Part shown: positions 1 through 9,010 of the stretch, piece by piece
Numbering within the stretch: position 1 is the first letter of the stretch
How the letters are laid out: every line of letters starts with the position of its first letter
From: Larix sibirica
Lineage: Eukaryota > Streptophyta > Pinopsida > Pinales > Pinaceae
Direction of reading: 5' to 3'
DNA length: 25,249 nt
NCBI GenBank assembly: GCA_004151065.3
Contig: NWUY0300025918.1
Span: forward strand, 2,265 to 27,513
Translations under genes and position numbers: made by a program
The notes under the pieces: model-generated
Databases searched by the model: none
The model's input: only the letters and a program-made list of their open reading frames with translations
Told to the model about the DNA's origin: nothing

Positions 1-11
1 ACATTCCCATA

Positions 12-245
12 ATGATTCTGTTTCTCCGAAACAGTCAGATCACTGTGAACCGGGCAGCATGTATCTCTTCTTTACAAGTTTCTATCCTAGATCATTGGTG
101 TTTCAGGACTATTGAAATGGTGTTTACGGTGACTCAGAACCGGGCAGCATGTATCTCTTCTGAACAATATTTCAATCAACCACATTTTCAGAAAACTAAA
201 CTCATGAGCAGACAATTTATGCAAAGAATCTGTTGGGATGATTGA
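12..245 (+). other. Short ORF containing an in-frame 30-residue repeat, unrecognised
   Basis: A 77-codon open frame encodes the octapeptide NRAACISS twice, 30 residues apart, because a 25-base DNA repeat recurs at a 90-base period. No domain, signal peptide or splice site was recognised, and the frame starts at the window edge, so it could be the tail of an exon. After its stop comes an AT-rich stretch resembling plant 3' UTR or spacer. The open frame may simply reflect duplicated DNA with a period divisible by three. I do not recognise it and would not treat it as an established gene. Confidence 0.15.
47..161 (+). repeat. Two 25-base direct repeats, period 90
   Basis: The 25-base word beginning gaaccgggcagcatg is identical at 47-71 and 137-161. 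The bases between and around the copies are only weakly alike, so this is either an old tandem duplication with one well-kept core or two copies of a short element. Confidence 0.75.
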
Positions 246-1395
246 AGGGATATTATCTTTTAAAGAGTTCAAGGATTTTACTCCCTGCGATTCAAGCACA
301 TTATCTTTCTAATAATTTTTAGTTTTAGCTTAGTACTAGTTTTGTTATGTTACAGAAATTTAGATTTGATTAGTAAGTTTATAGACAAGTTTTCTTTTTA
401 GATTGTAAAGTTTTGTAATTTTTACCTAATAGTTTCTAGATGGTTTAGGATTTTTGATTGTGTATTTAGATAATTATAATTTTGATGTTATAGGTATTTT
501 TCTTGGTTAAAAAAATAAAAAATAAAATTGGATTTGAAAGAAATAAAAGTTTTGCAAGGATTTATTTTCTGTCTTGAACCGTATGAGAGGTCAATGAATC
601 CGAACATCAGATGAAGTGCAAATGATATTTCCAGCATTCATGAAAACAGATTAAACCGTGTATCAGCATATCAAAATGAATGTATTTAAAATCCACAACA
701 AAAATAAGCAAAATATGTCTGATAGTTCAAAGAGCGATTTCTCTTATTCGTTATCATGGATTTTTTCTTGGTACGGGTGAAGAAGCAGCACTAATTGGTG
801 GTTTGATCAGGGATTACAGATTTTTCAGTTTCTCTTAGATGAGAAGAATCGCCATCTCCTGTAAGTTGAGAGGGCCCGCTAAGCGAAGTACTAAGTCTGC
901 CAATATAGATATCAAAATAGAAGTAAATAAGAAAAAGATAGACCAACTATAAGTTTTAAAAGAGCAAAAACAAGAGTAAAAGTTTTGGTTTGCATACCCA
1001 AGATCTAGCTGGTTAGTTTGGTGTACTGATGCGTTTTCTTTTGCTGAAGTGGAGGAATCGCCTCTAGTACCCAGCTGCCATACAAGCAGATCAGGTTATC
1101 TGTAGATCCTTGAACCGAAGTATAACCGTCTTAATAGAATTTCGACTTTCAAGAAATTGGTACCTTTGTTTGGAGTTTTTTTTTCTCGTCTTCCAAAGAG
1201 CGTATCTATTACAACAATTACGAGAAGAGAAACGTTCAGGTCTCTGGATAATATTCCATTGTATTATTCTTGTACAAGAGTAACAAAGGGGACTGAGGAT
1301 CACATGGTTCCTATAAATTTTCATTTATTGGTTCAGTGCTCACAAGAACAACCAAATCTGAAACAACAACCTTGATCCATTGGGTATATTTGCAC
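246..1395. other. Spacer, no gene recognised
   Basis: This is AT-rich sequence with many poly-T and poly-A runs. Open frames on both strands at about 1091-1375 are short, overlap each other and match no family I know. A slightly less AT-rich patch at about 730-900 gave no convincing protein in any frame. Confidence 0.5.
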
Positions 1396-1790
1396 ACGGT
1401 AGCATAAGTATAGGAGCTTTAGGTCTTCATGCATTATTCATTATCTTCATCCAGTCATGTTTTTAATATAAATCATAGTAGTAAATCAAGTCATCACTAA
1501 AAATGATGATAAAGGAGAAGTGTAATTTAATGTTTATATTTGGAAACGGTATCATAAGTACAGGAGCTTTAGGTTTTCATGCATTATTTTATCTTCATCC
1601 AGTTATGTTTTAATATAAATCATAGTAGTTAATCAAGTCATCACTAAAAATGAAAATAAAGGAGAAGTGTATTATTCATTATCTTCATCCAGTCATGTTT
1701 TAATATAAATCATAGTAGTAAATCAAGTCATCACTAAAAATGAAGATAAAGGAGAAGTGTAATTTAATGTTTAATTTGGAAATGCTGTAT
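1396..1790 (+). repeat. Three diverged tandem units of about 150/90 bases
   Basis: The word atcttcatcc recurs at 1443, 1591 and 1681. It is followed each time by nearly the same ~85 bases (a 'catagtagt..aatcaagtcatcact' core, then 'aaaggagaagtgt'). Units 1 and 2 also share an upstream part containing ggagctttagg, at a 148-150-base period. Unit 3 lacks that part, so it lies only 90 bases after unit 2. A few substitutions separate the units, so the array is not brand new. Confidence 0.85.
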
Positions 1791-1879
1791 GTTGAGTTAA
1801 TATGGTTTTTAAATAAAATAATAAAAATTGAAAATAGATAAACATATTATAAAATAAGGTTTGATTTAAAATTGTCTAT

Positions 1880-1985
1880 TGGTTGTAGCTTGAGTGGTTG
1901 GGAGGAATGGTTGTTGCTCTCCCCATTGAGAGGAATGGTTGTTACCCTCCCATTAAGGTTCAATTCTTGTAAATGACATACTAAA
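1880..1985 (+). mobile_element. Possible tRNA-derived SINE head with RNA polymerase III box A and box B
   Basis: At 1886-1897 the sequence tagcttgagtgg resembles an internal box A, and gttcaattc at 1958-1966 fits the box B consensus GWTCRANNC exactly. Between them a ~27-base segment (gaggaatggttgtt...) is directly duplicated. Removing one copy would bring the boxes to about tRNA-like spacing. No tRNA cloverleaf, defined 3' tail or target-site duplication was identified. It could be a SINE head, a tRNA-like relic or chance; the box B match is the strongest support. Confidence 0.35.
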
Positions 1986-2022
1986 GATTTAAATACATAC
2001 TAAATATTTATATTACCAAGCA

Positions 2023-2133
2023 CTACAAGTTCAAGATATATTTTATTGATTAGGTATATGGTTTAAGATATAAAAGATGACATATGCTACAAGTTCAAGA
2101 TATATTTTATTGATTAGGTATATAGTTTGATAT
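2023..2133 (+). repeat. Direct repeat of ~37 bases, period 74
   Basis: A segment of about 37 bases beginning ctacaagttcaagatat occurs at 2023 and 2097 and is essentially identical in both. A third partial match (gatatgttttattgattt) follows at about 2129. It lies in AT-rich spacer without genes. Confidence 0.75.
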
Positions 2134-2320
2134 GTTTTATTGATTTGGATATATAGATTAATTGAAATATTTTAGTTCATAAAGGAAAAGTTGTGTTGTG
2201 TGAATTATAAATTAAATAATGATATATTATATTACAAAGGTTTTTCTTTGTTTAAAATTTTAGTTATTTTTTTAGTATGGTTTAAGTTTTTTATTTTTAT
2301 TTTTTTTATTTTTATTTTTT

Positions 2321-2485
2321 TGATTTAAATGTCATAATGTTATATAAAAAAGCAAAACATGATATATATTTAGTATATTTTATAAAATATTAAGTTTTTT
2401 TTAACTTATTTTTTTGATTTAAATGTCATAATGTTATATAAAGAAGCAAAACATGATATATATTTAGTATATTTTGTAAAATATA
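2321..2485 (+). repeat. Direct repeat of ~70 bases, period 94
   Basis: A ~70-base stretch beginning tgatttaaatgtcataatg starts at 2321 and again at 2415. The two copies differ by only a few bases (for example aaaaaagc versus aaagaagc). T-runs precede both copies. Confidence 0.8.
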
Positions 2486-3213
2486 TATTTTTAAGAACTT
2501 AGCATTTAAAATAGAAAAGGTTTATAATATATAGTAATGTTTATAGAACATGATATAACATATTTTTATGAATCATTTAAAAATAAATATTATTATTGCT
2601 ATGCATAAGATTAGTATCAAATTTTTATTATTAAATTAATATTTTCAAAGAATAATGAATTTATGCATAAACATACTTATTAAAAAATGAAATTGTAATT
2701 ATTAGTATTGATAAAAATGTCATGGTCCCTTATGATACATTAGCAGTAAGAGAAATATGAAAAAAATGTATCCCTTAAATTGAGGGATAATTTTAGGTAA
2801 TCTAGAAATAACATTAGAAGATGGAACATACGAAATTGAATTTATCTTTTAGAGTGCTCGCACGATAATGCCAAACAAAAAAGTGGTAATATTGCACTCA
2901 CGTGGAAATGTACATGTCCTTAAGAATGCAAACACGTTCCTTTTTCTACTTGTTCGGTGCTCCCTAGACCACCACGAGTGTTTTCCAAATTGGATGCCAA
3001 GTCATAATTAAACAATGTGTGCTTAGGAACATGAAAACATTAATAACATGTGTACATTCCTAAGTGTAAAAGTGTTCCTCTATCTATTAATAATTTAATA
3101 AAAAGGACCATTGGTTTCTATTTCAAAATCTTGTAGCATGTTATTTTGATGATCAAGGAGGAATTCCAAGAGCATTTTAAAGCTATTTGAGGATCAATTG
3201 TCAAAGCATTGAT
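2486..3213. other. AT-rich spacer, no gene recognised
   Basis: No open frame of note and no recognised repeat family. The stretch ends where similarity between the two arms of the adjacent Penelope-like inverted repeat begins, so its right edge is the outer boundary of that insertion as far as I can judge. Confidence 0.5.
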
Positions 3214-3253
3214 TGTTAAAGATTATGGAGACCAATTGTGTTGAAGTTTTGAA

Positions 3254-3293
3254 AAATTCCAACATTTCGAGTGGACACACCACTCATCATCAA
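3254..3293 (-). ncRNA. Hammerhead-ribozyme-like core, left PLE copy (decayed)
   Basis: On the minus strand the order is: box 1 ttgatga (3293-3287), one base, a six-base stem GAGTGG/CCACTC (3285-3280 with 3274-3269) closed by a five-base loop, then GAAA (3268-3265). This matches the hammerhead arrangement CUGANGA, stem II, GAAA, except that the first base of box 1 is T instead of the essential C. Stem III is weak here. PLEs are known to carry hammerhead motifs. I infer a decayed relic, not an active ribozyme; stem I next to the core was not convincing. Confidence 0.5.
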
Positions 3294-3589
3294 GGGAATC
3301 AACAAGAAGATGTGAGATTAAAACATGAGCCACCGAGAAGGATAAATAGAGGAAAAATTAGTCGTTAAGAAAATTAGTCATTAAAGGGAATGAAGGTTGA
3401 AAATTATAATGTGAAATCAAAGAGAGAATAAAATTAAAAAATAAAAAATTAAATTAAGAGAGAATCAAAATAAAATGTGAAGGGAGTTAAATTTTTTTAA
3501 TTTTTGTAATTTTAAAAATAAAAATATATATTTTTAAATTAAATTAAAAATAAAATTAAGAGAGAATCATTGTAAAAAAGGGGGCGTGG

Positions 3590-3790
3590 TAAGGCTGTCA
3601 GGATTAATGTGAGGTAAGGGAGGAATTGAAAAGGGTTAACGCAATGAGGAAAAATAGGAAAAATTAAGAGAAAATGGGCGAGGGAAAAGTGAAAGAAAAT
3701 GAGGGGGAAGGGAAAGGGGAGGGGACAAGAGGTTAGATGAAGATGGGGATGGAAGGTAAGGAGAAAAGTATGAGAAGTTAACCGAGGAGA
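3590..3790 (+). other. Polypurine tract in the 3' region of the left PLE copy
   Basis: The plus strand is strongly G/A-biased over about 200 bases (gagggaaaagtgaaagaaaa, ggggaagggaaaggggaggg and similar). It is the counterpart of the pyrimidine-rich tract at about 5787-5996 in the right arm, read in the opposite direction, so it belongs to the PLE 3' untranslated region. The minus-strand frame across it (proline, phenylalanine and leucine rich) is low-complexity and not a gene. Confidence 0.7.
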
Positions 3791-3984
3791 GAAAGGATGC
3801 TTTAATTCATCTAGGGGATTATGAGTTTCCAAGAATGGTTGAGTGTGTATCCGTCCTCTCAGTTAAAATTGTGGGGGTGTTTCTCAATTTCAACTACCTC
3901 TCATAAATCTAATATGAATAAAGAGATTCAAATGCAAAGAATCTAGTTTTATCAAGTTAGATGACATGCTTTGAATTATGTGAG

Positions 3985-4871
3985 TGTTATGTGATAGCGG
4001 ACTTCGTAATGCAATTGTGGATTGTGTTAGTGATGTGCTCCTTAGGACGATATTGGAATGATCTTCCAGTTTGACTTATGTAATATTTTCCACAGGAGTA
4101 GGGAATTTGGTAGATTCCTCCTCCAAGAATGGGGTCGTATTTATCCTTGACACCTAAATAATTGTCTCAAGGTATTCTTGGGTTTGAAGAGGGTCTTAAT
4201 ATTCTTTTTGGCCAAGATCTTGGAGATGCAGTTGGTGATCCCGTGAATCAAAGGAAGGGAGATAAGAGCCTGTGGAGGGGTTTCTAGCTTTCAACTAGAT
4301 GGCAAAGTGAAATAATATTTTAAATTGGGAGATGGAATAGCCATTGGAGAGGAGATACTTGGTAAGGTGGGTCTCATCGATGTTAATATTTTAAGGGTGT
4401 GAAATTTGAATGGCTCTCGTTGTAAGGGTTTTAATGATCACAATGTTTTGTGCTAGATGGTGGTGGGAATGGGAATGAAGGTATCTATCAGTATGAGTCT
4501 TTTTGTGAAAAACTTGGTGGGACAGGTAACCATTAGGAATACATGTAATAAGAACGTCTAGAAAAGGGAGAGAGTTTCCTTGTTGGGTTTACATAATGAA
4601 TTGAATACATGAGGGGATATGATGTTTAGGTGGTCAATAAAATAATTAAGAGAGGAATGACCTTGAGGCCATATGATGAAGGTGTCTTCAACGAACCAAA
4701 ACCAACATTTTGTCTTGGGATGGATACCGTCAATGGATAAATCCTTAAAATGTTCCATAAATATGTTGGCCACAAACAAAGATAAGGAGGATCCCATTGT
4801 TCCACCTTTGGTTTGTTCATAGCATTTTCCTTGGAAAGTAAAGAAAGTGGATGTCAGATATATCTCTATAA
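3985..4871 (-). pseudogene. PLE reverse transcriptase C-terminus plus GIY-YIG endonuclease, left copy, frameshifted
   Basis: This encodes the end of a PLE polyprotein that would copy element RNA at a nicked target. On the minus strand it opens near 4871 with DISNIIEIYL and TSTFFTFQGK, then GTMGSS.SLFVANIFMEHF, then WFVEDTFIIWPQG, the position of the PLE catalytic YVDD box. Here the first catalytic Asp is Glu (codon 4689-4687). FIDHLN follows. After a frameshift near 4558 come LDVLI, KKTHTDRYLH and SHSHHH, all standard PLE RT/linker motifs. The endonuclease reads GIYQIPYSCGKYYISQTGRS, with GIY at 4118-4110 and the YYI codons at 4085-4077. The N-terminal RT is missing (5' truncation), and stops and frameshifts make it non-functional. 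Family assignment is firm; the exact 3' end is approximate. Confidence 0.85.
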
Positions 4872-4911
4872 TATTAGATATGTCTTACATCCACTTTCTT
4901 TACTTTCCAAG
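4830..4911. repeat. Perfect 25-base inverted repeat at the PLE head-to-head junction
   Basis: Bases 4830-4854 and 4887-4911 are exact reverse complements separated by 32 bases. Both encode the same PLE segment (TSTFFTFQ) in opposite directions, so this is the best-preserved inner part of the two arms. The junction of the two truncated copies lies in the spacer, near 4871. Confidence 0.9.
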
Positions 4912-5640
4912 AAAAAATCTATGAACATTCCTCTCTTAATTCTTTTATGGACCACCTGAATAACGTATCTCCTCATATTCAATTCAATTTGGAAACCCAA
5001 CAAGAAAACTCTCTCTTTTTTCTCGATGTTCTTATCCCTCATCTTTTTGATAGTTTCCTATCCGAAATTTTTTTTCACGAAAAGATTCATGCCAATAAAT
5101 ATCTTCATGCCCATTCCCACCCAAAAAAAATCTGCGGTCCTTAAAACCCTTGTAACCAAATCCATTTGAATTTCAACCCCTCAACATCTTGACAAAAAAA
5201 AGACCCAACTTACCAAATTTATCCTCTCCAATGGCTATTTCATCTCCCAAATTAAAAAATCCTTTCACTCTACCATCCATTTGAAACATAGAAACCCATT
5301 TCCCCCTCCCTAGGCTCTTATCTCCCTTCCTTTCATTGATGGGGTCATTGATTGCATCTCCAAGATCTTAGAAAAAAGGAATATTAAGGCCCTATTCAAA
5401 CCCTAGAAGGCCTTGATATAATTATTTAGGATTTTCAAGGATAAGTTCAACCCCTTGCTTGGCCTAGGAGTCTACCAAATTCCTTAATCATATGGAAACT
5501 ATTACATAGGTCAAACTGGAAAATAATTCCAAACTCGTCTCAAATAGAACATAGCTGACATAGTCCATAACTAGATTATGTAGTTGGATACTGCACAACA
5601 CTCACATAATTAAAAACATCTCATCCACATTGAAAAAACA
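4872..5640 (+). pseudogene. PLE reverse transcriptase remnant plus GIY-YIG endonuclease, right copy, with internal deletion
   Basis: This is the plus-strand counterpart of the left copy. It opens with ICLTSTFFTFQ. Compared with the left arm it lacks 156 bases (equivalent to 4659-4814), and ctatgaac joins directly to attcctctc. The loss equals 52 codons and removes the catalytic box and VANIFMEHF. It resumes with MDHLNNVSPHIQF and FFLDVLI, then KYLHAHSH. The endonuclease follows as GVYQIP, a stop, then SYGNYYIGQTG, with GVY at 5467-5475. A second stop follows the QTGK motif. It keeps the YYIG glycine that the left copy has lost (YYIS), so the copies decayed independently. It is non-functional. 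Confidence 0.8.
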
Positions 5641-5786
5641 AAATCCTCCATTTGAACTTCTTTATTCATCTCATATTATCAGAAAGCACCTAATATTGAA
5701 AAACACCCCAACAATTTTAACTGAGAGGATGATTATAAACTCAACCATTCCCGGAAACCCATAAGCCACTAACTAAATTAAAGTCT

Positions 5787-5996
5787 CCTCTCTCTCCTCA
5801 GTTCACTTCCCGTACTTTTCTCCTTACCTTCCAACCCTTGTCTTTGTCTAGCCTCTTGACCCCTTCCCCTTCCCTTCCCCCTGTTTTCTTTCATTTTCCC
5901 CTCTCCTATTTTCTCATTTTTCCTATTTTTCTTCATTGCTTTAAGCATTTTAAATTCTCCCTCCCTCTCATTAATATTCACAACCATCCTCCCCTT
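5787..5996 (+). other. Polypyrimidine tract in the 3' region of the right PLE copy
   Basis: The plus strand is C/T-rich (cccttcccctt, tttcattttcccctc) and mirrors the purine-rich tract of the left arm. Open frames on both strands here are low-complexity and were not called as genes. Confidence 0.65.
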
Positions 5997-6230
5997 CTTT
6001 ATGTTATATCTCTCTTTATTTTAATTTTAATTTTAATTTAAAAGAATATTTTATTGAATTTAAAAAAAGTTTTTAAAAAATTAAATTTATTGTTAAACTC
6101 CCTTTGATTTAAAGTTTTAATTTTCAAACTTTATCCCCTTTAATGGCTAATTCTCTAAATGGCTATTTTTTCCTCTATTTATCCTTCTTGGTTTCTCACT
6201 CTTTTATCTCACAACTTCTTGTTGGTTCCC

Positions 6231-6273
6231 CTAATGATGGGTGGAGTGTCCACTCGAAATGTTGGGACATTTC
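6231..6273 (+). ncRNA. Hammerhead-ribozyme-like core, right PLE copy (decayed)
   Basis: Box 1 is ctaatga (6231-6237). Then come one base, stem II 6239-6244 with 6250-6255 (GGGTGG/CCACTC, one G-U pair) and a five-base loop. GAAA is at 6256-6259. A short stem III follows (ATGT 6259-6262 with ACAT 6267-6270, loop TGGG) before a U that would be the cleavage base. The only departure in box 1 is A for the essential G, a different base from the one changed in the left copy, so the ancestor of both probably had the consensus box. A stem I next to the core is not evident, so activity is unlikely. Confidence 0.5.
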
Positions 6274-6309
6274 AAAACGTCAACACATTGATCTCCAAAA
6301 TCTTTAACA

Positions 6310-7590
6310 TTATAATATCATCTAAGAATGAGTCATCTATACTATCAGGGTTTCGAACAAAGAGGGGGGATCTCAATAAGATGTTCTTCCATGAGTATAT
6401 ACTTGTTGGGCTTGCACTTAACAATCTCAAGATCAAACTCTATGTACCATACCCAACCTTTATACTAGATACCATTCTCTTTGAGTATTCAGATTTAAAA
6501 TCTAGTAATGCAAAGTCTTGGTAGGTCAAACACCTAAGAATCATTTCACTAAATATCTCATCATGTTTGAATTATACTATTATAATGTACACGCTTTTCA
6601 CTAAATTTTCCAACTTGTTTATGTTAAAGGTTCCATGAAAGTGTTTAGGGTATTATTTTTATTGTATAACTAAAAACTACTCAAGTAAATTTTCCAAGTT
6701 GTTTATGTTAACGCACATGAAAGGGTTTACTATCTTATTTTACTATGCAAAAGAACTAAAATCTATTCATTGAATCCAAGTATTCAAGACCAATTCTTTA
6801 TATATTGCTTAAAGCCATCTTTAAGACTTGAGTTTACATATATATTGCCAATGTTGTTCAATTTCCACAACTTGTGACATATGACACATTGCAACCACCA
6901 CCACCTAGCATGTACACATCATTCTGAGGGCAAGTATCATCCGTGAACAAAAATATGCTTTGAATTTGTTATTTTAGTAGTTATATTATTTTGCCTAATT
7001 TTCATGACCCTTTACTAATCTAACACATTTTAAATTTGTATGGAGGTTGCACCAATAATGTAGAGTTCAATACTTCCAACTTTTGCTCCTCATTCATCAC
7101 TTATTCCATTCCTCCCATAGTATAATTTGGGTATAGTTCTTGGCCAACCTACCTCCACTACGAGCATTTCTTTCACCCCCCTTAGGTATCCTTCCTTCAA
7201 TTATGTAGCCTATGGGGGTTTATCATCACTCACCCCTACCACGTTTCCCATGCATTCCATATATTGTGGCTTCCCTTGTTCACCCTACACCATTCCATAT
7301 AGAGATAACCCCATTTCCCCCATTGTTTGATCCACTATTGTAGAAAATACCATTGCATATATTGTAGTTACATTTACATTGGATGCATCTATGATTGGTG
7401 CTACTACATTTGTTCCATCCCCCATTGTTCCCTCAGAGCATCCTATCTAGTTGAGTCCTCTGCTCCAACTCCTACTGTTCCTTCATCAATTCCTAAGATA
7501 TTCATGGTGAGATTGTTAGTTAATGAAATTATTATCGAACATGAATGGTCTTTGTTTCAATGTTTTTCATTAATTAATTCATGTAATTGA
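6310..7590. other. Unrecognised sequence, no gene supported
   Basis: An open frame at 6159-6524 starts inside the PLE arm and runs into this stretch, so it is composite and unlikely to be real. Frames at 7127-7330 and 7327-7590 are serine, threonine, proline and isoleucine rich and match nothing I know. If the purine run at 7591 marks an LTR edge, this could be the worn 3' part of an LTR element, but no RT or integrase motif was seen. Confidence 0.4.
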
Positions 7591-7612
7591 TAAAGGGAGG
7601 TATTGTAGACAC
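7591..7612 (+). other. Possible polypurine tract and 5' edge of an LTR
   Basis: A purine-rich run (aaagggagg at 7592-7600) is followed shortly by tgtagacac, as at the boundary between an LTR retrotransposon's internal region and its 3' LTR, which usually starts TG. No partner LTR, primer-binding site or coding domain was found nearby, so this rests on the motif alone. Confidence 0.2.
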
Positions 7613-9010
7613 TTTGGTATCATGGATGATGGAAACACCATAATGACTTGTTGTCTCATATGTAGTGAGTTTTTAAATTTTAAATTTTATTTCTGTTAAA
7701 TTGTAAGTGTGTTAATTGATAGAATGTTGCAAAAATACTTATATCAATGTCATTTCCTTTCCATCTACTAGAGATAAGTACTACCCATAGATGGAAGAAG
7801 ACTCAAGCTTCCTCTTGCTCAAAGAGGAAGAATATGTCTTTGGATATGCCCTTGGCAGTGGCAAGTGTAAAGGTGGTCAATGGGTGACACATTATGTATC
7901 TTGGACACGGTGTATGATATTGACGACAATGTACGATTTTGGGATCAATGTGCATTTTTGTGTCTAGGGAAAAAGCTTCCATTCTTTCATGTTTGCGCCA
8001 TGGTGCCAATCTATACATTGGCCAAAACATGCCACTTTGTGAAATATGTATACTTGGACCATTTTTTTCATGCATGCATAATTTTGATATCTGCATAATG
8101 AGTTCTTTATGGTCCAGTTTGTGATTATTTTTATGGTAATTAAGTTTATGGTTTAGTTTGTTTGATGTTCATGATGAATGTTGTCGATGATGTTGTTGAT
8201 GTTATGGAATAACATATAATTTCTATATTGGATTGTGAATGTGTAATTTGAAAACCATCATTGTGGTTTATATTATAGTAGTCCATGATCATGTGTCTTA
8301 TGTTGCCTTACCAACGATGAGTACCAACATTTAGGGAACAATCTTTCCTAGCAACTTTACACCTAAAGCTAAGGAAAATTGGAAATTCCCTTCCCATTCA
8401 AGATCCACACATGTGGATTGATTAATGAATGATGATATATGGTGGGAAAATCCAACTCACTCCTCCAAAATTTTATATGAGTTTTTATATATTCCATCAT
8501 GTTATCACACTCTTGCCAAAATGACTTCTCCACCTTTTTGTACATTTTTCTTGAATTATAAGATATTTCACTAATCATTATATTAGAAACAAGTATCCAC
8601 AACACACATTTTGCTACTGAAAAAACCATAAAGAACTGATGACACTATCACAATACCCATATATGTATATTGTGATAAGTTGTGAAGAATAAATTTGTTA
8701 AGAAGGTAGACTTGACAAATCATAGCTTTGAACTTTATATAACAAGCACCATAGTTATGATAATTTTGATCCATATAGAGAATTTGTAAATTTTAAATAT
8801 AAAACAAATATTAGTAAAAAATTATACCTTACCTTTCTTGAGCTTCAAATACATATATATGGTCTTTCAAAATTTATGGAACCTTGATTCAATGTATCTA
8901 CCACAAATGCCATTTTGGATCTAACTATTTTCAATGTTGTTTCATCTTAATGTTGAAAGTGCGTCTTGAAAATATTATGTGTGTATTTTACTTGTATTTA
9001 GATGTCTACA
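7613..9010. other. Unrecognised sequence downstream of the PPR pseudogene
   Basis: Several short overlapping frames on both strands (about 7803-8124 and 8369-8774) match no known family. The part next to 9010 lies just 3' of the minus-strand PPR stop codon and may include its former 3' UTR. Nothing else was identified. Confidence 0.4.

Larger units (their letters stand above)
3214..6309. mobile_element. Two head-to-head, 5'-truncated Penelope-like retroelements (PLEs), first copy of the block
   Basis: The left arm (3214 to about 4871) reads as a PLE on the minus strand and the right arm (about 4872-6309) as a diverged PLE on the plus strand. Their 5'-truncated ends meet at the centre, forming a long imperfect inverted repeat. 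Each arm holds, in order: the C-terminal part of the RT, a GIY-YIG endonuclease, a purine/pyrimidine-biased 3' tract, and a hammerhead-like motif about 50-80 bases inside the outer end. Outer ends were set where arm-to-arm similarity stops (tgttaaagat on the left, its complement on the right). PLEs are known for 5' truncation and for tandem or inverted copies. No target-site duplication was found. Endonuclease-bearing PLEs in a plant context suggest the conifer 'Dryad' group; that assignment is inference. Confidence 0.85.

Noticed and set aside
3539-3832. Minus-strand 97-codon frame rich in Pro, Phe, Leu and His, and its counterpart at 5838-6041 plus
   Set aside because: Both lie in the purine/pyrimidine-biased 3' regions of the two PLE arms. 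Low-complexity composition keeps the frames open.
6159-6524. 121-codon plus-strand frame, also present at 12651-13016
   Set aside because: It begins inside the PLE right arm, over the hammerhead-like motif, and runs out into unrelated sequence, so it is a composite frame. Its repeat copy reflects the duplicated block.
7803-8124. Overlapping frames on both strands with Met starts
   Set aside because: They compete for the same DNA, have no recognisable domain, and their identity in the second block shows only duplication, not selection.
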